A stretch of 64,000 bases of DNA, taken from positions 23,156,273 to 23,220,272 of the forward strand of contig NC_079513.1 of NCBI RefSeq assembly GCF_000801105.2. Reading direction: 5' to 3'. Each line of letters starts with the position of its first letter. Position 1 is the first letter of the stretch. Positions 1-11,907 of the stretch are shown piece by piece. Source of the stretch: Raphanus sativus. Taxonomy: Eukaryota > Streptophyta > Magnoliopsida > Brassicales > Brassicaceae. The position numbers and the translations under genes were made by a program. The notes beneath the pieces were generated by a model. It was not told where the DNA came from, made no database searches, and was given only the letters and a program-made list of their open reading frames with translations.

Positions 1-111
1 GGAAGACACCATCCCCGTGGCGGCAATAACTCTGTTCTGCTTGCTTCCCATAAACAACCTCTCCCTCGTCAGGTCTTCCCCGCCGCAGCTGGAGCTTGAA
101 CCAGCCACGTA
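1..111 (-). CDS. possible partial exon at left window edge
   Basis: On the minus strand an open stretch reads through to the window edge from a splice-acceptor-like CTTAG just beyond base 111. It encodes a serine- and glycine-rich start (VAGSSSSCGGEDL) followed by RERLFMGSKQNRVIAATG. Its GC content is higher than the AT-rich DNA to its right, which suits coding sequence. I do not recognise the family, and the rest of the gene would lie outside the window. It could also be a chance open frame. Confidence 0.25.
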
Positions 112-848
112 CTAAGAGCGATTGACCGGTTTATATGGACCAATTTAAAACTGATGACGTGCGAAAATATGAAAACATAACCGTGATATTTTATAGTCGA
201 CTTTCCCAGGTTTGATTTCCTTTTCATCATATCTTTCCAATTTGGATTTTCCAGTTTAAAAAATTAGCAAAAATAAGAGTAAACAACTGATTTACACACC
301 ACAAGTATCACATAGTATTGACAAAAGAATAATAGAAAGTATCATATAGTATTAATTACGTCCTAGTTACACATATGAAAACTAATCAAAACGGAATGGT
401 TTACAGTCGATTTTATAAGGCTTTGGAGTTGGTGAGGAAGAAAATCGATTTGGGTATTAGTCAAGAAAGTTAATGAGCAAGCTTTTGTTCTTTTTTGAAC
501 TATTGTGATGACTGATGAGGACTAACAGAATATATTAGGTTTCTAACTCTAACCTAAAATCAATCAAAAACCACTTGTCTTTTTTTCTAATGGACAATCT
601 GTATATTTAAACAAAAATACTAGTAAGAACTTGTGTTCACTAACTAAGCAATTCATTAGCCTGTTAAACTCCGGTAAATTTAAAGAAGCAGTCTGGATAT
701 TTAAGTCTTATACATATGGTTTAAGAAACAACAAACAAAAGGCTCTAACTAGAACCGTGTGTGGCAAGCTATCAAAGCTCTTATATCATTCGTATATACA
801 TACTCGAAAAGAAAACTACGTACAAATCATCTTTTAAGCAGCAGTCTT
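112..848. other. intergenic, no supported gene
   Basis: AT-rich spacer with no convincing coding signal. One 68-codon open frame exists at 631-837 but has no recognisable motif, no splice context and biased composition, so it is not called. Confidence 0.6.
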
Positions 849-1373
849 TTATGTCTTTAGGCAGAAGAAATTCCTAAACGAACGAGGATTCAACTTGGCC
901 TTCTCGTTTTTCAACTCAGCTTTGAGACCAGACATGGCACCCTCAAGTTTCTTGACCTCTTGTTCGAGTTCCACAATCCGAGCTTTACAAGCATCGCGTT
1001 TCTTCCTCTCCAAGCAAGCTTCGCGTTTCTTCACCTCGAGCTCTGACCACAACCATTCCACCTTTATACCGTCTTCCGTCAGATAAGCCAATTTCTCCGA
1101 AGCTCTCCTTAACTCAGCATCAGACAGCGTTCGCTCATGGCCAAGTTTCCGGATGATATGGGAGATATCGCGCATCATATGAAATGCCCTGATTACTGGC
1201 TTCTGAGATTGTAAACTCAGTGCTGTTTCTGGGTGTGTCTTAATAATCCACTCGACTAAATCCTTATCCCCCCACGGAATTCCGTATTCGTTGACTTGGG
1301 CCCTCCTATGATTTGATTCATCCGGGTTATATTTCGGAAGAAGCATATTAAAAAATACCACTCCTCCACTCAT
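849..1373 (-). CDS. coiled-coil protein of the MATH/coiled-coil (RTM3-like) C-terminal type, unit 1
   Basis: A single-exon 174-residue protein. Residues about 30-95 carry the helical pattern seen in the C-terminal half of Brassicaceae MATH-and-coiled-coil proteins (KTHPETALSLQSQ, then LSDAELRRASEKLAYLTEDG and KVEWLWSEL). Residues about 105-165 are a heptad-rich coiled coil (ARIVELEQEVKKLEG). No MATH domain is present, so this is either a domain-only paralog or a truncated gene. The ATG at 1373 is preceded by a TATATAA box about 80 bases upstream, which supports this start. A broken second copy lies at 8.3-8.9 kb and both sit 3' of a cis-prenyltransferase gene, so the pair were duplicated as one unit. 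Function unknown; the family is recognised from motif pattern only. Confidence 0.55.
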   Translation of the reverse strand: MSGGVVFFNMLLPKYNPDESNHRRAQVNEYGIPWGDKDLVEWIIKTHPETALSLQSQKPVIRAFHMMRDISHIIRKLGHERTLSDAELRRASEKLAYLTEDGIKVEWLWSELEVKKREACLERKKRDACKARIVELEQEVKKLEGAMSGLKAELKNEKAKLNPRSFRNFFCLKT

Positions 1374-1452
1374 GGTGAGATGTCTTTATAACAATATATA
1401 TTGTTTTCAAGCGTTTTTCTTCGTGATATGCTCCATTAGTAACGCCTTCTCT

Positions 1453-1462
1453 TTATATAGGC
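1453..1462 (-). promoter_or_regulatory. TATA box of the unit-1 coiled-coil gene
   Basis: TATATAAAG on the minus strand about 80 bases 5' of the ATG at 1373. The same motif next to GGCAGC is kept in the second copy near 8993-9004, showing the promoter was duplicated with the gene. Confidence 0.5.
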
Positions 1463-2098
1463 AGCTAAAGACCGACAATTACTTCCAAATCTATAATAAG
1501 ATAAAATTGGAAATCCTTTTAGATTTAGTTTTGATATATATCAATAACTTTAAGTCTTTTTACTTTTTGGCCAAAGATAATCATAGATATTTATTGATTT
1601 TTTTTTGTATTTCGTTTTGAGCTAGTAGTTAATTAGAAAAATAAATAATATAATTAGGTTTAATTTCTTCTCCTCAACATCCATGAACAGAGCTTCGTCT
1701 GACGAAATGAACAGCCTACCTCTATTCTTTAAAATTAAATAAAAATGGTGAAAGGTGTTATTTTTGAAGATGAGAAGTGGGTATATATATTCTTTGAGTT
1801 AACGCAAACTAGACAGTTATAGTGTCACCAGGGTTCGAAAATAAGCGTGACTGGTTTCTTGTGTCACAAGATATCATTTTCAATAACAACTGATGCATAC
1901 GTACGTGATCAAAGCAGAAAAATTAAATAAACGCAACCAAATATGGTATTATGGTATTTCATTTCAAATATCATATCTTACTATAACGTAAAGTTATTTC
2001 TGCAGCGCAATTTAATAAGAAAAGTAAACGAACATAACAGAACACACAAAGAAAAATCAAATGAACATAACAGAATAATCAGAGAGAAAAAGAACATA
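1463..2098. other. spacer between coiled-coil gene and Copia relic
   Basis: AT-rich spacer. Bases about 1890-2090 match 9430-9560 in the second duplicated unit (shared stretch TTCAAATATCATATCTTAC), marking part of the duplicated block. No gene is seen. Confidence 0.55.
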
Positions 2099-3999
2099 TT
2101 GAAAATGATGAGAGTAGAAGATTGGAAGAATTGTATATTGACTCTCATAGGGATCATGGTTAGGTAGGGTTACATGTCTATTTATACTAGAGATGTTTCC
2201 AACTATATAGATACAAATATATGCGAATAGCTTATACAATAAATATCCAATATTAACAATAATATTTACGATCTCCTAGATCCTTCTATACACTCCCTCA
2301 ATTGGGTAATGGAGTTGTAGCAGACGGCTTGAGATTGACTCAGTAATCATGCCATTATAGTACTTATCAGCAGTAGAAGACGGTGGTATTGGTTGTGAGG
2401 AGGTGGAATGGATAGTGATGATGATAGCCTTCCTTGGTAGTTGTGTTCTTGTTGACTATGTGTAGCGCAAACGCTTCTGGGAGAGGAGTGTTGCTTGTTG
2501 AAGATGCACCATAGACTGACAACATAGCTGAGTTGCAGACTTGCAGTAGAAGGTAAAATATGAAGTCACCAGAAAGTGTAATTTTCGGTGGAGAAGGAGC
2601 TTATTTTAGTTTATTTTTGTGGTCTTTTTTAAAGTACTGCAAGTAAGTGGAAGAATTTTTTTAAAATATCATAGAACCTTAAATAGTGAAAACGTTTTTT
2701 TTTAATTATATATTTGAAAAAGATTTTAGAAGCGTATAGATTGAATTCAAAAGAAACTCGATGGCTCAGATTCAAAAGTTCATGGTGAACTTCAATAGTA
2801 GAAGCACTAGATTAAATTCAAACTGGAAATTGAGTTTTCCGCCAAAACCGTAAAAATAAAATTTTCTACAATAACTGAGAAATTGGGTTTTCCGACAAAA
2901 CCGAATTTTTTTTGCAAAAACAGAGAAATCACCAAAATCAAAAAGTTTTTTTTTCCACGACAATCGGAAAATTAAGTTTTCCCGCAACAATCGGGAAATC
3001 GAGTTTTCTCTCAAAACTGAGAAATCGAGTTTTTTCTTCAAAACCGAGATTTCAAGTTTTCCCGCTAATCCCGCCAAAACGGAGAAATCAAAATTTTCAC
3101 CAAAACCGGAAAATTGAACTTTCCCGTCAAAAACAAAAAAAAAGTTTTTTTTCGCCGAAACCGCAAAAATGAGGTTTTTCGCCATAATCGGAAAAATAAG
3201 TTTTTCCTTCAAAACCAAGAAATCAAGTTCCCGTCAAAATCGGGAAATTGAATTTTCCCGTCAAAACCGAAAAATCAAAATTTTCTTTTAAAATCGAGAA
3301 ATCGAGTTTTTGCCCAAACTGAGAAATCGAGGTTTCCAGTCAAAACCAGAAAATCGAGTTTTCCGCCAAAACCGAGAAATTGAGGTTTTCGTCAAAACCA
3401 GAAAATCTATTTCTCTTCTAAAGCTGGGAAATCGAGTTTCTCCACCAAAACTGAGAAATCGAGTGCACCCTCCCCCTCCAAATCAGAAAATCGAAATTTT
3501 TCGCCAAAACACAAAATTTTGTTTTTTTGTTGAATTTGCAAAATCGCCACAGTCACAAAAAATGAATTTTCTATGAAATCTTGTTTTTCATCAAAAATTC
3601 TCAAAATCAGAAAACATTGTTTGATTGTATTATATATATCTTTTAATGAAATTACTATATTTATGTAAATCACATGTTAATATTATTTGTTTTTGTTTTA
3701 AAAAAACTAATAAAATGGGCTAACCTTGAATCAGCCCTTATCCAATCCTTCATGCATAAACTATTAGGGTTAACATAGAATTAGGGTTAAAATAGGGCTG
3801 AGTTTATATTTTGTAGAGCTGGACTGAGTTTGAAAACCTATATAGCTAGGGATCATGGTTAGGGTTACATATCTATTTATACTAAAGATGTTTCCTAAAC
3901 TATATATATATATATATATATACAAGTATATGTGAATAGCTTATACAATAAATATCCAATATTAACAATGATATTTACGATCTCCTAGATCCTTCTATA
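2099..3999 (-). mobile_element. Copia-type LTR retrotransposon relic
   Basis: Two direct repeats of about 145 bases (2149-2290 and 3848-3999) share long identical stretches such as AATAGCTTATACAATAAATA and end in CTTCTATA. On the minus strand the repeat starts TGTATAGAAGG and is preceded by a GA-rich tract like a polypurine tract, the layout of a Copia LTR. GAACATA occurs on both outer flanks (2092-2098 and 4000-4006), a probable target duplication, and the homologous spacer of unit 2 lacks the insertion. No protease, integrase or reverse transcriptase frame survives; most of the interior is a minisatellite. The right LTR is 5'-truncated. Confidence 0.55.
2815..3610. repeat. degenerate ~32-bp minisatellite
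   Basis: About 25 imperfect copies of a unit with core GAAATCGAGTTTT followed by CCGCCAAAACC. The spacing is about 30-34 bases and many copies diverge by a few bases. It creates open frames on both strands, which are repeat artefacts. It lies wholly inside the Copia relic. Confidence 0.75.
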
Positions 4000-4022
4000 G
4001 AACATAGGATGATCATATGCGA

Positions 4023-5989
4023 TCAAAGCCGACGTCCAAATCGTCTTTCCCTGCACTGGTACGAAACCAGGGCCTCTAGCAACTTGTCTTCATTAAAATC
4101 AGGCCAAAGGACCGGTGAGAAGAAGAGCTCCGTATAAGCGAGCTGCCACAAGAAGAAGTTACTAATCCTCTGTTCTCCACTTGTCCTAATCAATAGATCG
4201 GGACTTGGGAACTCAGCACACTTTGTCACAAGCTCTCCCTCGAAAAGCGTCTCGTCCACGTCTTCCTCACTGATCAAACCTTGTTGTGATTTCTTCATAA
4301 GATTCTTGCAGGCTTGCAAGATGTCGAATCTCCCGCTGTAATCTATGGCCAAGATGAGATGCTTCTTCTTGTAGCTCTTCGTAGATTCCTTTAGCTCTTT
4401 AATTGTCCTGAGGAGAGATTCCGGGATCTTTTCAAGATTCCCAATAACAGAAACTCGGATCTCCTCTCTGAAACAAGACAAGATTTCTTGGATTCAATGA
4501 GCAGAGGAGAGACTCTATATATGTTAAATAAAACTCAAATACGCACCTTTTGAAATATTGTAACTTTGAGCTGAGGTATCTTTCGAACAAAAACATCAAG
4601 CAATTAACTTCGACCTGGTTGGTTTAAATTGTAATAAAGAGTCTTCTAATAAAGTTGAAAAAATATTTTTTTTGGACTCAAGTCTAGAAATAAAAACAAA
4701 AGCTAATTGTCTCACCTTTTGTCTTCCCCAATTCTCAGTGGAGAAAGCAAAAGCTGACACTGTTTCTATCCCTAGTTTGAAGCAGAGATCAGCGAACTCT
4801 AAAAGCCGTTTGGCTCCTGCCTCGTGGCCTTGTAACGTCAGCAATCCGCCCCGTTCGGCCCATCTCCTGTTTCCGTCCATTATCACTGCCACGTGTCTCG
4901 GCATCAGCTCTCTCACAAGCCCTGAAGTTGTCCCCTCCTCTCCCACGTTCACATAAGTTCCCTCGTCACTACATAAAACCTAGGTTATGAAGATAGTAGC
5001 GAAGAAATTACAATAGAATGATGAGAGACAGAAAACAACAGAGCAGAGACAACATCGAATGTGTTTTTTCTTTCTTCTGTGTTTAAAGAGTGAAGATACT
5101 GTTTCCGTAGTATAGAAGTCATAAGCAAGCATAGTCAAGTGCAGGGGCGGAGCCATAGAGGGCAGAGGGGGTCAGCTGACCCCACCTCATTTATAAAATA
5201 TTTTTTTTTCATGAAAAAATATAATGACCCCACCAAATATTATAGTTTGACCCCATAAAAATTAAAACAATGAAAACAAAAGCTTAATTTAATTGGCCAA
5301 GTAATAATTAGAGATTTAAACTCATATTTATACTGATTTTATGTTCATTTATAATTTAAATCCAATTTAAATACATTACAAATATTACAAATATATACAA
5401 ATATTATATAATTACATTATTTTCTTAGCAAAACATAAAACTCAGATTTTGAAATAGTCAAAAACTCTTACTTATCCTACTTTTTCTTAAATCAAATTTA
5501 GCCTACCATTTCATTTTGTGCTTTTTGTGAGCTACCAAATATTAAACATCTTGTATGTTTATTTTTTTGGAAACAAAAGACATCTTGTATGTTCAAGTTA
5601 TTTTATTTTTACATTTTAATTTAATTTTCTATATTTATCTTTGGATTTTGTTTAGAATTTGATAAAACATTAAAGTTACTGATGTACTCCCAAGCTTTTG
5701 TGAATTATCTCGTCCTTAAAAGATTTTGGAGATTTTTATTTAATATTTAAAATAACTGTAAAAAATCTATAGAAATAAAATTATGAAAATAGTATTACAA
5801 AATTATGTCAGTGAATAGTTTTGAATGATTCTTTTATTTTTTTTGTTAAAACTATTTAAAGATTTTAAAAATCCAATCTTAACAAAAACATTTTAAGCTA
5901 TAGGAAAATACCTTTTTATTATGAATAATTACCTTATTTTAACCATTTATGAATAATTATATTTTTTTATCGGCAATTTTTTTAATCAG

Positions 5990-6047
<58 letters not shown>

Positions 6048-6744
6048 TTAATGACTGACTCCGATATAAAAACATTCTGGCTCTGACAGAGGTTTCTCAA
6101 CATGGTTCTTAAATTATATATGTAATAAACAAAACAAAATCATTGTTTAATTATGGATACCTTATTATGGGAGAAACGTTAACCCAACAACACATATCAT
6201 ACTTTTTTTTTGCAAAAAAGAACCCTATCATATCCTGCAAATTTGCAATAATGTTGCTCTAAGGGCAACTCCATCACTAGTAGATACTGTAAAAAGTATC
6301 TTACAGTTACACAATCAGTGTATTACTGATATAATTAAAATTTATAATTTTAATTTTAATAATGAAAATGTTTGAACCAATTATAAATGGACACATAGAA
6401 AACTGGGTTTCTAGTGAAGTTCCGAAAATATAGGTTTTAAGATATTCTAAGGATTCTCGCTCTCTTTTATTTATTGTTTTAAATCAGATTAATTGTGAAA
6501 AATTGGTGGAAGAACCCATTTTTTGGAGATGGTCTAGTTTAACGCTTAAACTATGATTATAAACAAAAGGAAAGTACCGTTTCTCGTTCCTCTCTTCCTC
6601 ATCATCGTGCCGAGAAGTTATGAGCTTAATGAATCCGAGGACATTTTTGAAGGATATAGGCACACTTAGACGCCAAGAGATGAAGAGCCCAGGGATGAGA
6701 ATAAGAGCAAGACCAGTAAAAACAACAGAGAACAATGACACCAT
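4023..6744 (-). CDS. cis-prenyltransferase (polyprenyl diphosphate synthase), copy 1
   Basis: Adds isopentenyl diphosphate in cis to an allylic primer to make polyprenyl or dehydrodolichyl-type diphosphates. Exons read 6578-6744, 4716-4968, 4547-4614 and 4023-4467; they join in frame to 310 residues. Exon 1 encodes a hydrophobic N-terminal segment ([19 protein letters not shown]), a likely ER signal-anchor and not a plastid transit peptide. Exon 2 has the catalytic [14 protein letters not shown] and the FSTENW motif. Exon 4 has [19 protein letters not shown] and the acidic end motif ELFFSP.LWPDF. All family key residues are present and length is normal. It resembles the Arabidopsis At5g58770-At5g58784 cluster, one member of which is a reported ER heptaprenyl diphosphate synthase (from memory). 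Intron 1 is about 1.6 kb and holds an hAT-like element. Confidence 0.85.
5147..6094. mobile_element. hAT-like non-autonomous element in intron 1 of cis-prenyltransferase copy 1
   Basis: Begins CAGGGGCGGAGCCATAGAGG, a terminal sequence typical of plant hAT elements, followed by the palindrome GGGGTCAGCTGACCCC. The likely other end is CTGGCTCTGACAG near 6094, an imperfect inverted match around GAGCCA. No clean target duplication was found, so the right boundary is approximate. The interior is AT-rich, non-coding, and ends in a long TA run. The homologous intron of copy 2 lacks it. Confidence 0.45.
5995..6046. repeat. (TA)n microsatellite
   Basis: About 25 consecutive TA dinucleotides inside the intron-1 element. 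Other TA runs lie at about 3902-3923, 30694-30722 and 49025-49069. Confidence 0.95.
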
Positions 6745-8268
6745 TTTATTTTTTTTAGGGTACAAATTGTTGTCTTTATTTTCAATATTATCTCGAATTG
6801 GAGCCCACAGCTTCATACTTAAAGATCTTCTAGTTCAAAGACGCACACGATCGGAGTAACTGAAGTATAATGTTTTACGAAAGAAGAAAATAAAGTATGA
6901 TTTAATTCTCAAAATAAAAATCTCTATAATATTATTTAAAATATCAGTTTTGTCAATCTCACATTAGCTCCCATGACAGTAATTTATATAGGACCATTAA
7001 CGAATTAAAAGTATTTTTTGATTCCCATTAATAATAATTATTTATGTTTCATTTTCCTTATTAAATCTTTAATTTAATTTTCCTCTTTAATGCAAAACAT
7101 AATTAATAAAAAGGAAATGTTTTAAAATATAAAAATAGAATTTCATATAAAAATGAATTTAAATTTTATTATTCTTTATGTTTCCTAAAGCAGAAAAAAT
7201 AAAAAAAATTTAAAATTTAAAATATACTTATATATAATATAACTTCACAATACAAACTGAAATATAATAATTTAGATATTCTTTTCTAAAAGATAGTAAT
7301 ATTTTTTATTATAAATATCTTTTTGATCAAACCATTAATAAGCAAATAATTTTTAAAAACATTAATGATTATTTCATATCATATTTTTCAAAAAATTATT
7401 ATATCTTATGATCATTTTAAAAATAAATAAATATTTTCAAAAAATTATAAATTATATAACATAATTTATCAACATTTCATTTTTTTAGTTTTATAAAAAA
7501 GCACATATCAAATTATGCTTAATCTTATAAAATATATTTATAATCATCCTAGGATAATAGTAAACAAAATCTAACTTAACAAGACGTTCTTATTTTAGTC
7601 TCATTGTAACCAAAAAAATATGATCAGAAATTTGATAAAATCCAATATACTAAAATATAAATAACCAACCTTTTTTAATATGAACAATCGAATCAACCAA
7701 CTATTATGATTTAGTGTGTAATAGTGTTCCAAAAAGTGTGTATGAATCTTCAAAATATTACATGTTTATTAATGTAACTCTGATTCAATATTTATGTTTC
7801 CTATTTTTTTTCTAAAACAATATATACCAATTTATACAAAACTTTACAACTATGTTTACATATATAATAGGATGAACTGAACTACATGAATTTAAGAAAA
7901 TAATAATGCAATTTTAACATAACAAAAATAGTTGTTTGACTTAAAATAAAAGATGCAGTTCAACATATTAAAATAATTATTTGAAATAATACAAAATATT
8001 ATATATGAAATCACATTTCTAATCGAGATGAAAACATAATAATACATAATAAATTTTATTATACATATAATTTACAAGATAACTTAAAACCTAAGATCAT
8101 TTATTTATCATCTTTTAGGCAGTCGAAGAATTCTTAAGGCTCGGACTAGTCCTGAACCATGTTAAGTGAAACATTTGTTATAGGCCTCAGAATGTTTTGA
8201 AAAAATTACATAGATATAAGCCCCAAAAAATATTTTAGACCCCCAAATGTGTGAATTTTTTTTTTTAT
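6745..8268. other. AT-rich spacer between the two duplicated units
   Basis: Contains the promoter side of cis-prenyltransferase copy 1. Bases about 6765-6850 match 13367-13450 upstream of copy 2, so the promoter belongs to the duplicated block. The remaining 1.4 kb is extremely AT-rich with no coding signal. Confidence 0.6.
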
Positions 8269-8930
8269 TTACGTAGATATAGTCACATGTCCCCAAAATT
8301 TCCCCAATAGATTCCTAAACAAACCAGGATTCAACTTGGCCTTCTCGATTTTCAACTCAGCTTTGAGACCAGACTTGGCGAGCTCAGGTTTTTTGACCTC
8401 TTGTTTGAGTTCCACAATCCGAGCTTCACAAGCATCACGTTTCTTCCTCCCCAAGTAAGCTTCACGCTTATTCCTCTCTAAGTAAGCATCACGTTTCTTC
8501 TCTCCAAGTAAGCTTCACGCTTATTCCTCTCTAAGTAAGAATCACGTTTCTTCCTCTTCAATTGCTTCACGTTTCTTCATCTCAAGCTCTGACCACAACC
8601 ATTCCACCTTTAAACCGGCTTGCTTCAGTAAGCCAATTTATCCGAAGTTCTGCTTAATTCAGCATCAGAGAGCGTTCGCTTGTGGTCAAGTTTCCAGATG
8701 ATATCGGAGATAACGTTAACATAATGTGCCCTGAGCTCTGGCTTCTGAGATTGAACACTGAGTGCAGTTTCTGGTTATGTCTCACAAATCCAGTCGACTT
8801 AATAGCATTTTCCTTTTTTTAGCAAAAAAAAAATCCAGTCGACTAAAGTTTGATCACACGACTCAGTTTAGGAGCGGTTCGTAAGGATTATACTACTACA
8901 TATGATTGCAGCAGCACTCATGGTGAGATC
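8269..8930 (-). pseudogene. broken second copy of the coiled-coil gene, unit 2
   Basis: Clearly homologous to the unit-1 gene: the end keeps ARIVELKQEVKKPE and GLKAELKIEKAKLNPG. The start ATGAGTGCTG near 8924 runs into a stop (TCC TAA) within about 17 codons. The segment coding LERKKRDA has expanded into three or four imperfect copies (8430-8570) whose lengths break the frame and bring in TGA and TAA. A short CCAGTCGACT duplication surrounds a poly-A-like insert near 8791-8841. The promoter and TATA region are still recognisable, so the gene decayed after duplication. Confidence 0.7.
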
Positions 8931-9578
8931 TTATAAAAGCATTGTTAAAGGAGTTTTGCTTCGTGATATGCTCAATTAGTATCGCCTTCTTCTATTTATA
9001 TAGGCAGCAAAAGACCGCCAATTACTTCGAAATCTATAAGATAAAATTCGAATTTATTAGTGAATCTCTTTTTCTTTTTTGTTTAATCTTATAATAAATA
9101 AAATTTAGTTCAATTATATTTACAGTGTCTTATATTTATTATTTATTTATATTTTAATTATGTATCATATTTATCAACATTACTTTAGAATTTATATACA
9201 GTAGTATTAAAATATATTAAATCAAATTATTAAATCAGATTTGATTCAGTCGAACCAAATTGAACCGTAAACTAAATATTTTTTGTTTCAACTTCAGGTC
9301 CGGTTTAAAAACACTGCAAAATGTGTTATTTTGGAAGAAACCAGACAATTATTGTCAGATTCTCATATATATCAGCTTAGCTAGGCTTCCAAAATCCACG
9401 TACTGGTTTCTTGTGACCATTATCATTTTCAATAGTACGTATGTGGTATTTCCTTTCAAATATCATATCTTACGACTGTAAAGTTTTTTCTGCAGCTGAA
9501 ACAACAGAGCAATTTAATAGAAAAAGTCAAACGAACATAACAAAGTACACAAAGAGAAACATAACATATGATCATCGG
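8931..9578. other. spacer, 5' flank of the broken coiled-coil copy and 3' flank of cis-prenyltransferase copy 2
   Basis: Contains the duplicated promoter (TATATAG near 8995) and, at 9430-9575, sequence matching the unit-1 spacer without the Copia insertion. No separate gene is seen. Confidence 0.55.
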
Positions 9579-11855
9579 TCAAACCCGACAACCAAATCGT
9601 CTTTCCCTGCGCTGATACGAAACCAGGGCCTCCATAAACTTATCTTCGTCAAAATCAGGCCAATGGACCGGTGAGAAGAAGAGCTCGGTATAAGCCAGCT
9701 GCCACAAGAAGAAGTTACTAATCCTCTGTTCTCCACTCGTCCTAATCAAGAGATCAGGACTTGGGATACACTTTGTCACAAGCTCTCCCTCAAAAAACGT
9801 CTCGTCCACGTCTTCCTCACTGATCAAACCTTGTTGTGATTTCTTCATAAGATTCTTGCAAGCGTGCAAGATGTCAAATCTCCCGCTGTAATCTATGGCC
9901 AAGATGAGATGCTTCTTCTTGTATCTCTTCGTAGCTTCCTCTAGCTCTTTGATTGTTCCGAGGAGAGATGCCGGGATCTTTGCAAGATTACCGATAACAG
10001 AAACTCGGATCTCCTCTCTGAAACAAGCAAGATTCTTGGATTGAGTGAGTAGATAAGAGGCTTTACTATGTTAAATAAACTCACTCACGTTCATATACTC
10101 TTACCTTTGGAAAAATTTGATCTTAGACTTGAGGTACCTTTGGAACAAAGACATCAAGCATATAACTTCGACTTGGGTGGTTGAGTTGTAACTTGTAAAG
10201 AGATAATAAAGTTTAAATGCACAGGGAAAATTAAAAGCATTTTGTAAGAAATCGTCTCACCTTGTGTCTTCCCCAATTCTCAGTGGAGAAAGCAAAAGCT
10301 GACACTGTTTCTATCCCTAGCTTGAAGCAGAGCACAGCGAACTCTAGAAGCCGTTTAGCTCCAGCCTCGTGGCCTTGTGACTTCGGCAATCCGGCCTGCT
10401 CGGCCCATCTCCTGTTTCCGTCCATTATCACTGCCACGTGTCTAGGCATCAGCTCTCTCACAAGCCCTGAAGGTGTCTCCTCATCTTCGACCACATTGGT
10501 TTCCTCGTCACTACAAAAAAAAATCTAGGTTATGAAAATGTTAGCGAGAAAATTCGTCAAGTGTAACTTGGAAAACAAGTTTTTACATCTCCAGTTGGTG
10601 TTTCAGAGTTTTTTAGCTAGAATGGTCGGAAACAAGAAAGTACATGAAATAAGACGAGAGTCAGAAAGCAACCGCATAGACAACATCCTAATTAAGTGTT
10701 TTCTTTCCCTTCTTTTCTGGTTTTAGAGTGAAGATTAAGTGTTTCCAGACTCTATGATGTATGAATTTCATCTTAGAGTAAGTTCTAGTGACTGACTCTG
10801 GTTGTTTCTATCACATTTTAAGAATAATGATGTTTTTACTATTCCAGTTCATTCATTATCAAAATTGTAATGAAATATTTTCTTTTGAATTTTTTTTTTG
10901 CTTTTTTTGTGGAATATACAGAATGAACATTCAATTTCATTCAATACAAATGATAAAATCTTTTTTGTGAAATGAAAGAAATAGAGCATTCCACATTATT
11001 TCATTCTAAACATTAGAAATTCAGTTGCAGCCAAAATTGTGAGTTTGTAAAATGATTTTTTTTAAGAAACACGTAGCCAATGCATTTCCAAGAAATTCCG
11101 TTCTGAGACTTTTATGAAACAAACGCTACTTCGCTGAGCTTCGATGCAATCTATGAGGTAAATAGTGTGCATGAAGTTGTAAGTTTCAGAATAAATTGTG
11201 TTTTCTGCCGTTCAAACTATCCTGGCCGTATCTAAGAAGACAAATAGGGCTAATGATTTACGGACCGCCCACTTAAAGGATGTTTAATGAAAGAAAAAGT
11301 AGCTTAGTAAACCTAAGAACAAACGCCATTAGAGGTTTGGAACTAACAGACCACTACCGTTGCATACTTGAACAATTTATTTGTGACACATGAAATTCGT
11401 CAACTGAATCGCCTATATGCCTTTGATGACACCAAGTCAATGCTTCGAGATAATCACATGCGATAGAACATAAGTAAGATAGAGCTCTAACAATTTGGAG
11501 TCACACACTACAATAAAATGAAGATCTAAATATATTGAAAATCCAAATATATAGCTTTTCTTAATCAGCTTAGTTGAGAACATACATACTTTGCTACTCT
11601 CAAATCCACGCGTGGTTGTCACAAAATAAACTATAAAAGGAGCTTAATGCGTAAAAAAAAACTATGATTAATAAAAGCAGAGTACCGTTGTTTCTCGTTC
11701 CTCTCTTCCTCATCATCGTATAGAGAAGTTATAAGCATAATGAATCTGAGAATGTTTTTGAAGGAGATAGGAACACTTAGACGCCAAGAGATGAAGAGAC
11801 CAGGGATGAGAATAAGAGCAAGAAAAGTAAAAACAACCGAGAACAATGTCACCAT
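9579..11855 (-). CDS. cis-prenyltransferase copy 2, probably splice-damaged
   Basis: Tandem duplicate of copy 1 with the same four exons: 11686-11855, 10261-10510, 10105-10171 and 9579-10017. The N-terminal anchor, [20 protein letters not shown] and [15 protein letters not shown] are kept, and exon 4 has lost two residues before PSPDLL. Exon 3 is the problem. Its acceptor in copy 1 reads CCAG before GTCGAAG; here the aligned bases read CCAAG before TCGAAG, so the nearest AG removes one base. The exon is 67 instead of 68 bases, total coding length is not a multiple of three, and the shifted frame meets TGA at the sixth codon. It may therefore be a recent pseudogene or give only a truncated product. 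A non-LTR element sits about 50 bases 5' of the ATG. Confidence 0.75.
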
Positions 11856-11907
11856 TTTGGTTAGCAAAAGAAAAAAAGTTTGTTGGAGGGGGCGGGGAGG
11901 AATTGTC

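Noticed and set aside
631..837. 68-codon plus-strand open frame
   Set aside because: No motif, no splice context, lysine/tyrosine-rich composition expected from AT-rich DNA.
2772..3673. Several open frames rich in FSVLxK or KxRNRVF on both strands
   Set aside because: They are translations of the 32-base minisatellite and have no independent coding support.
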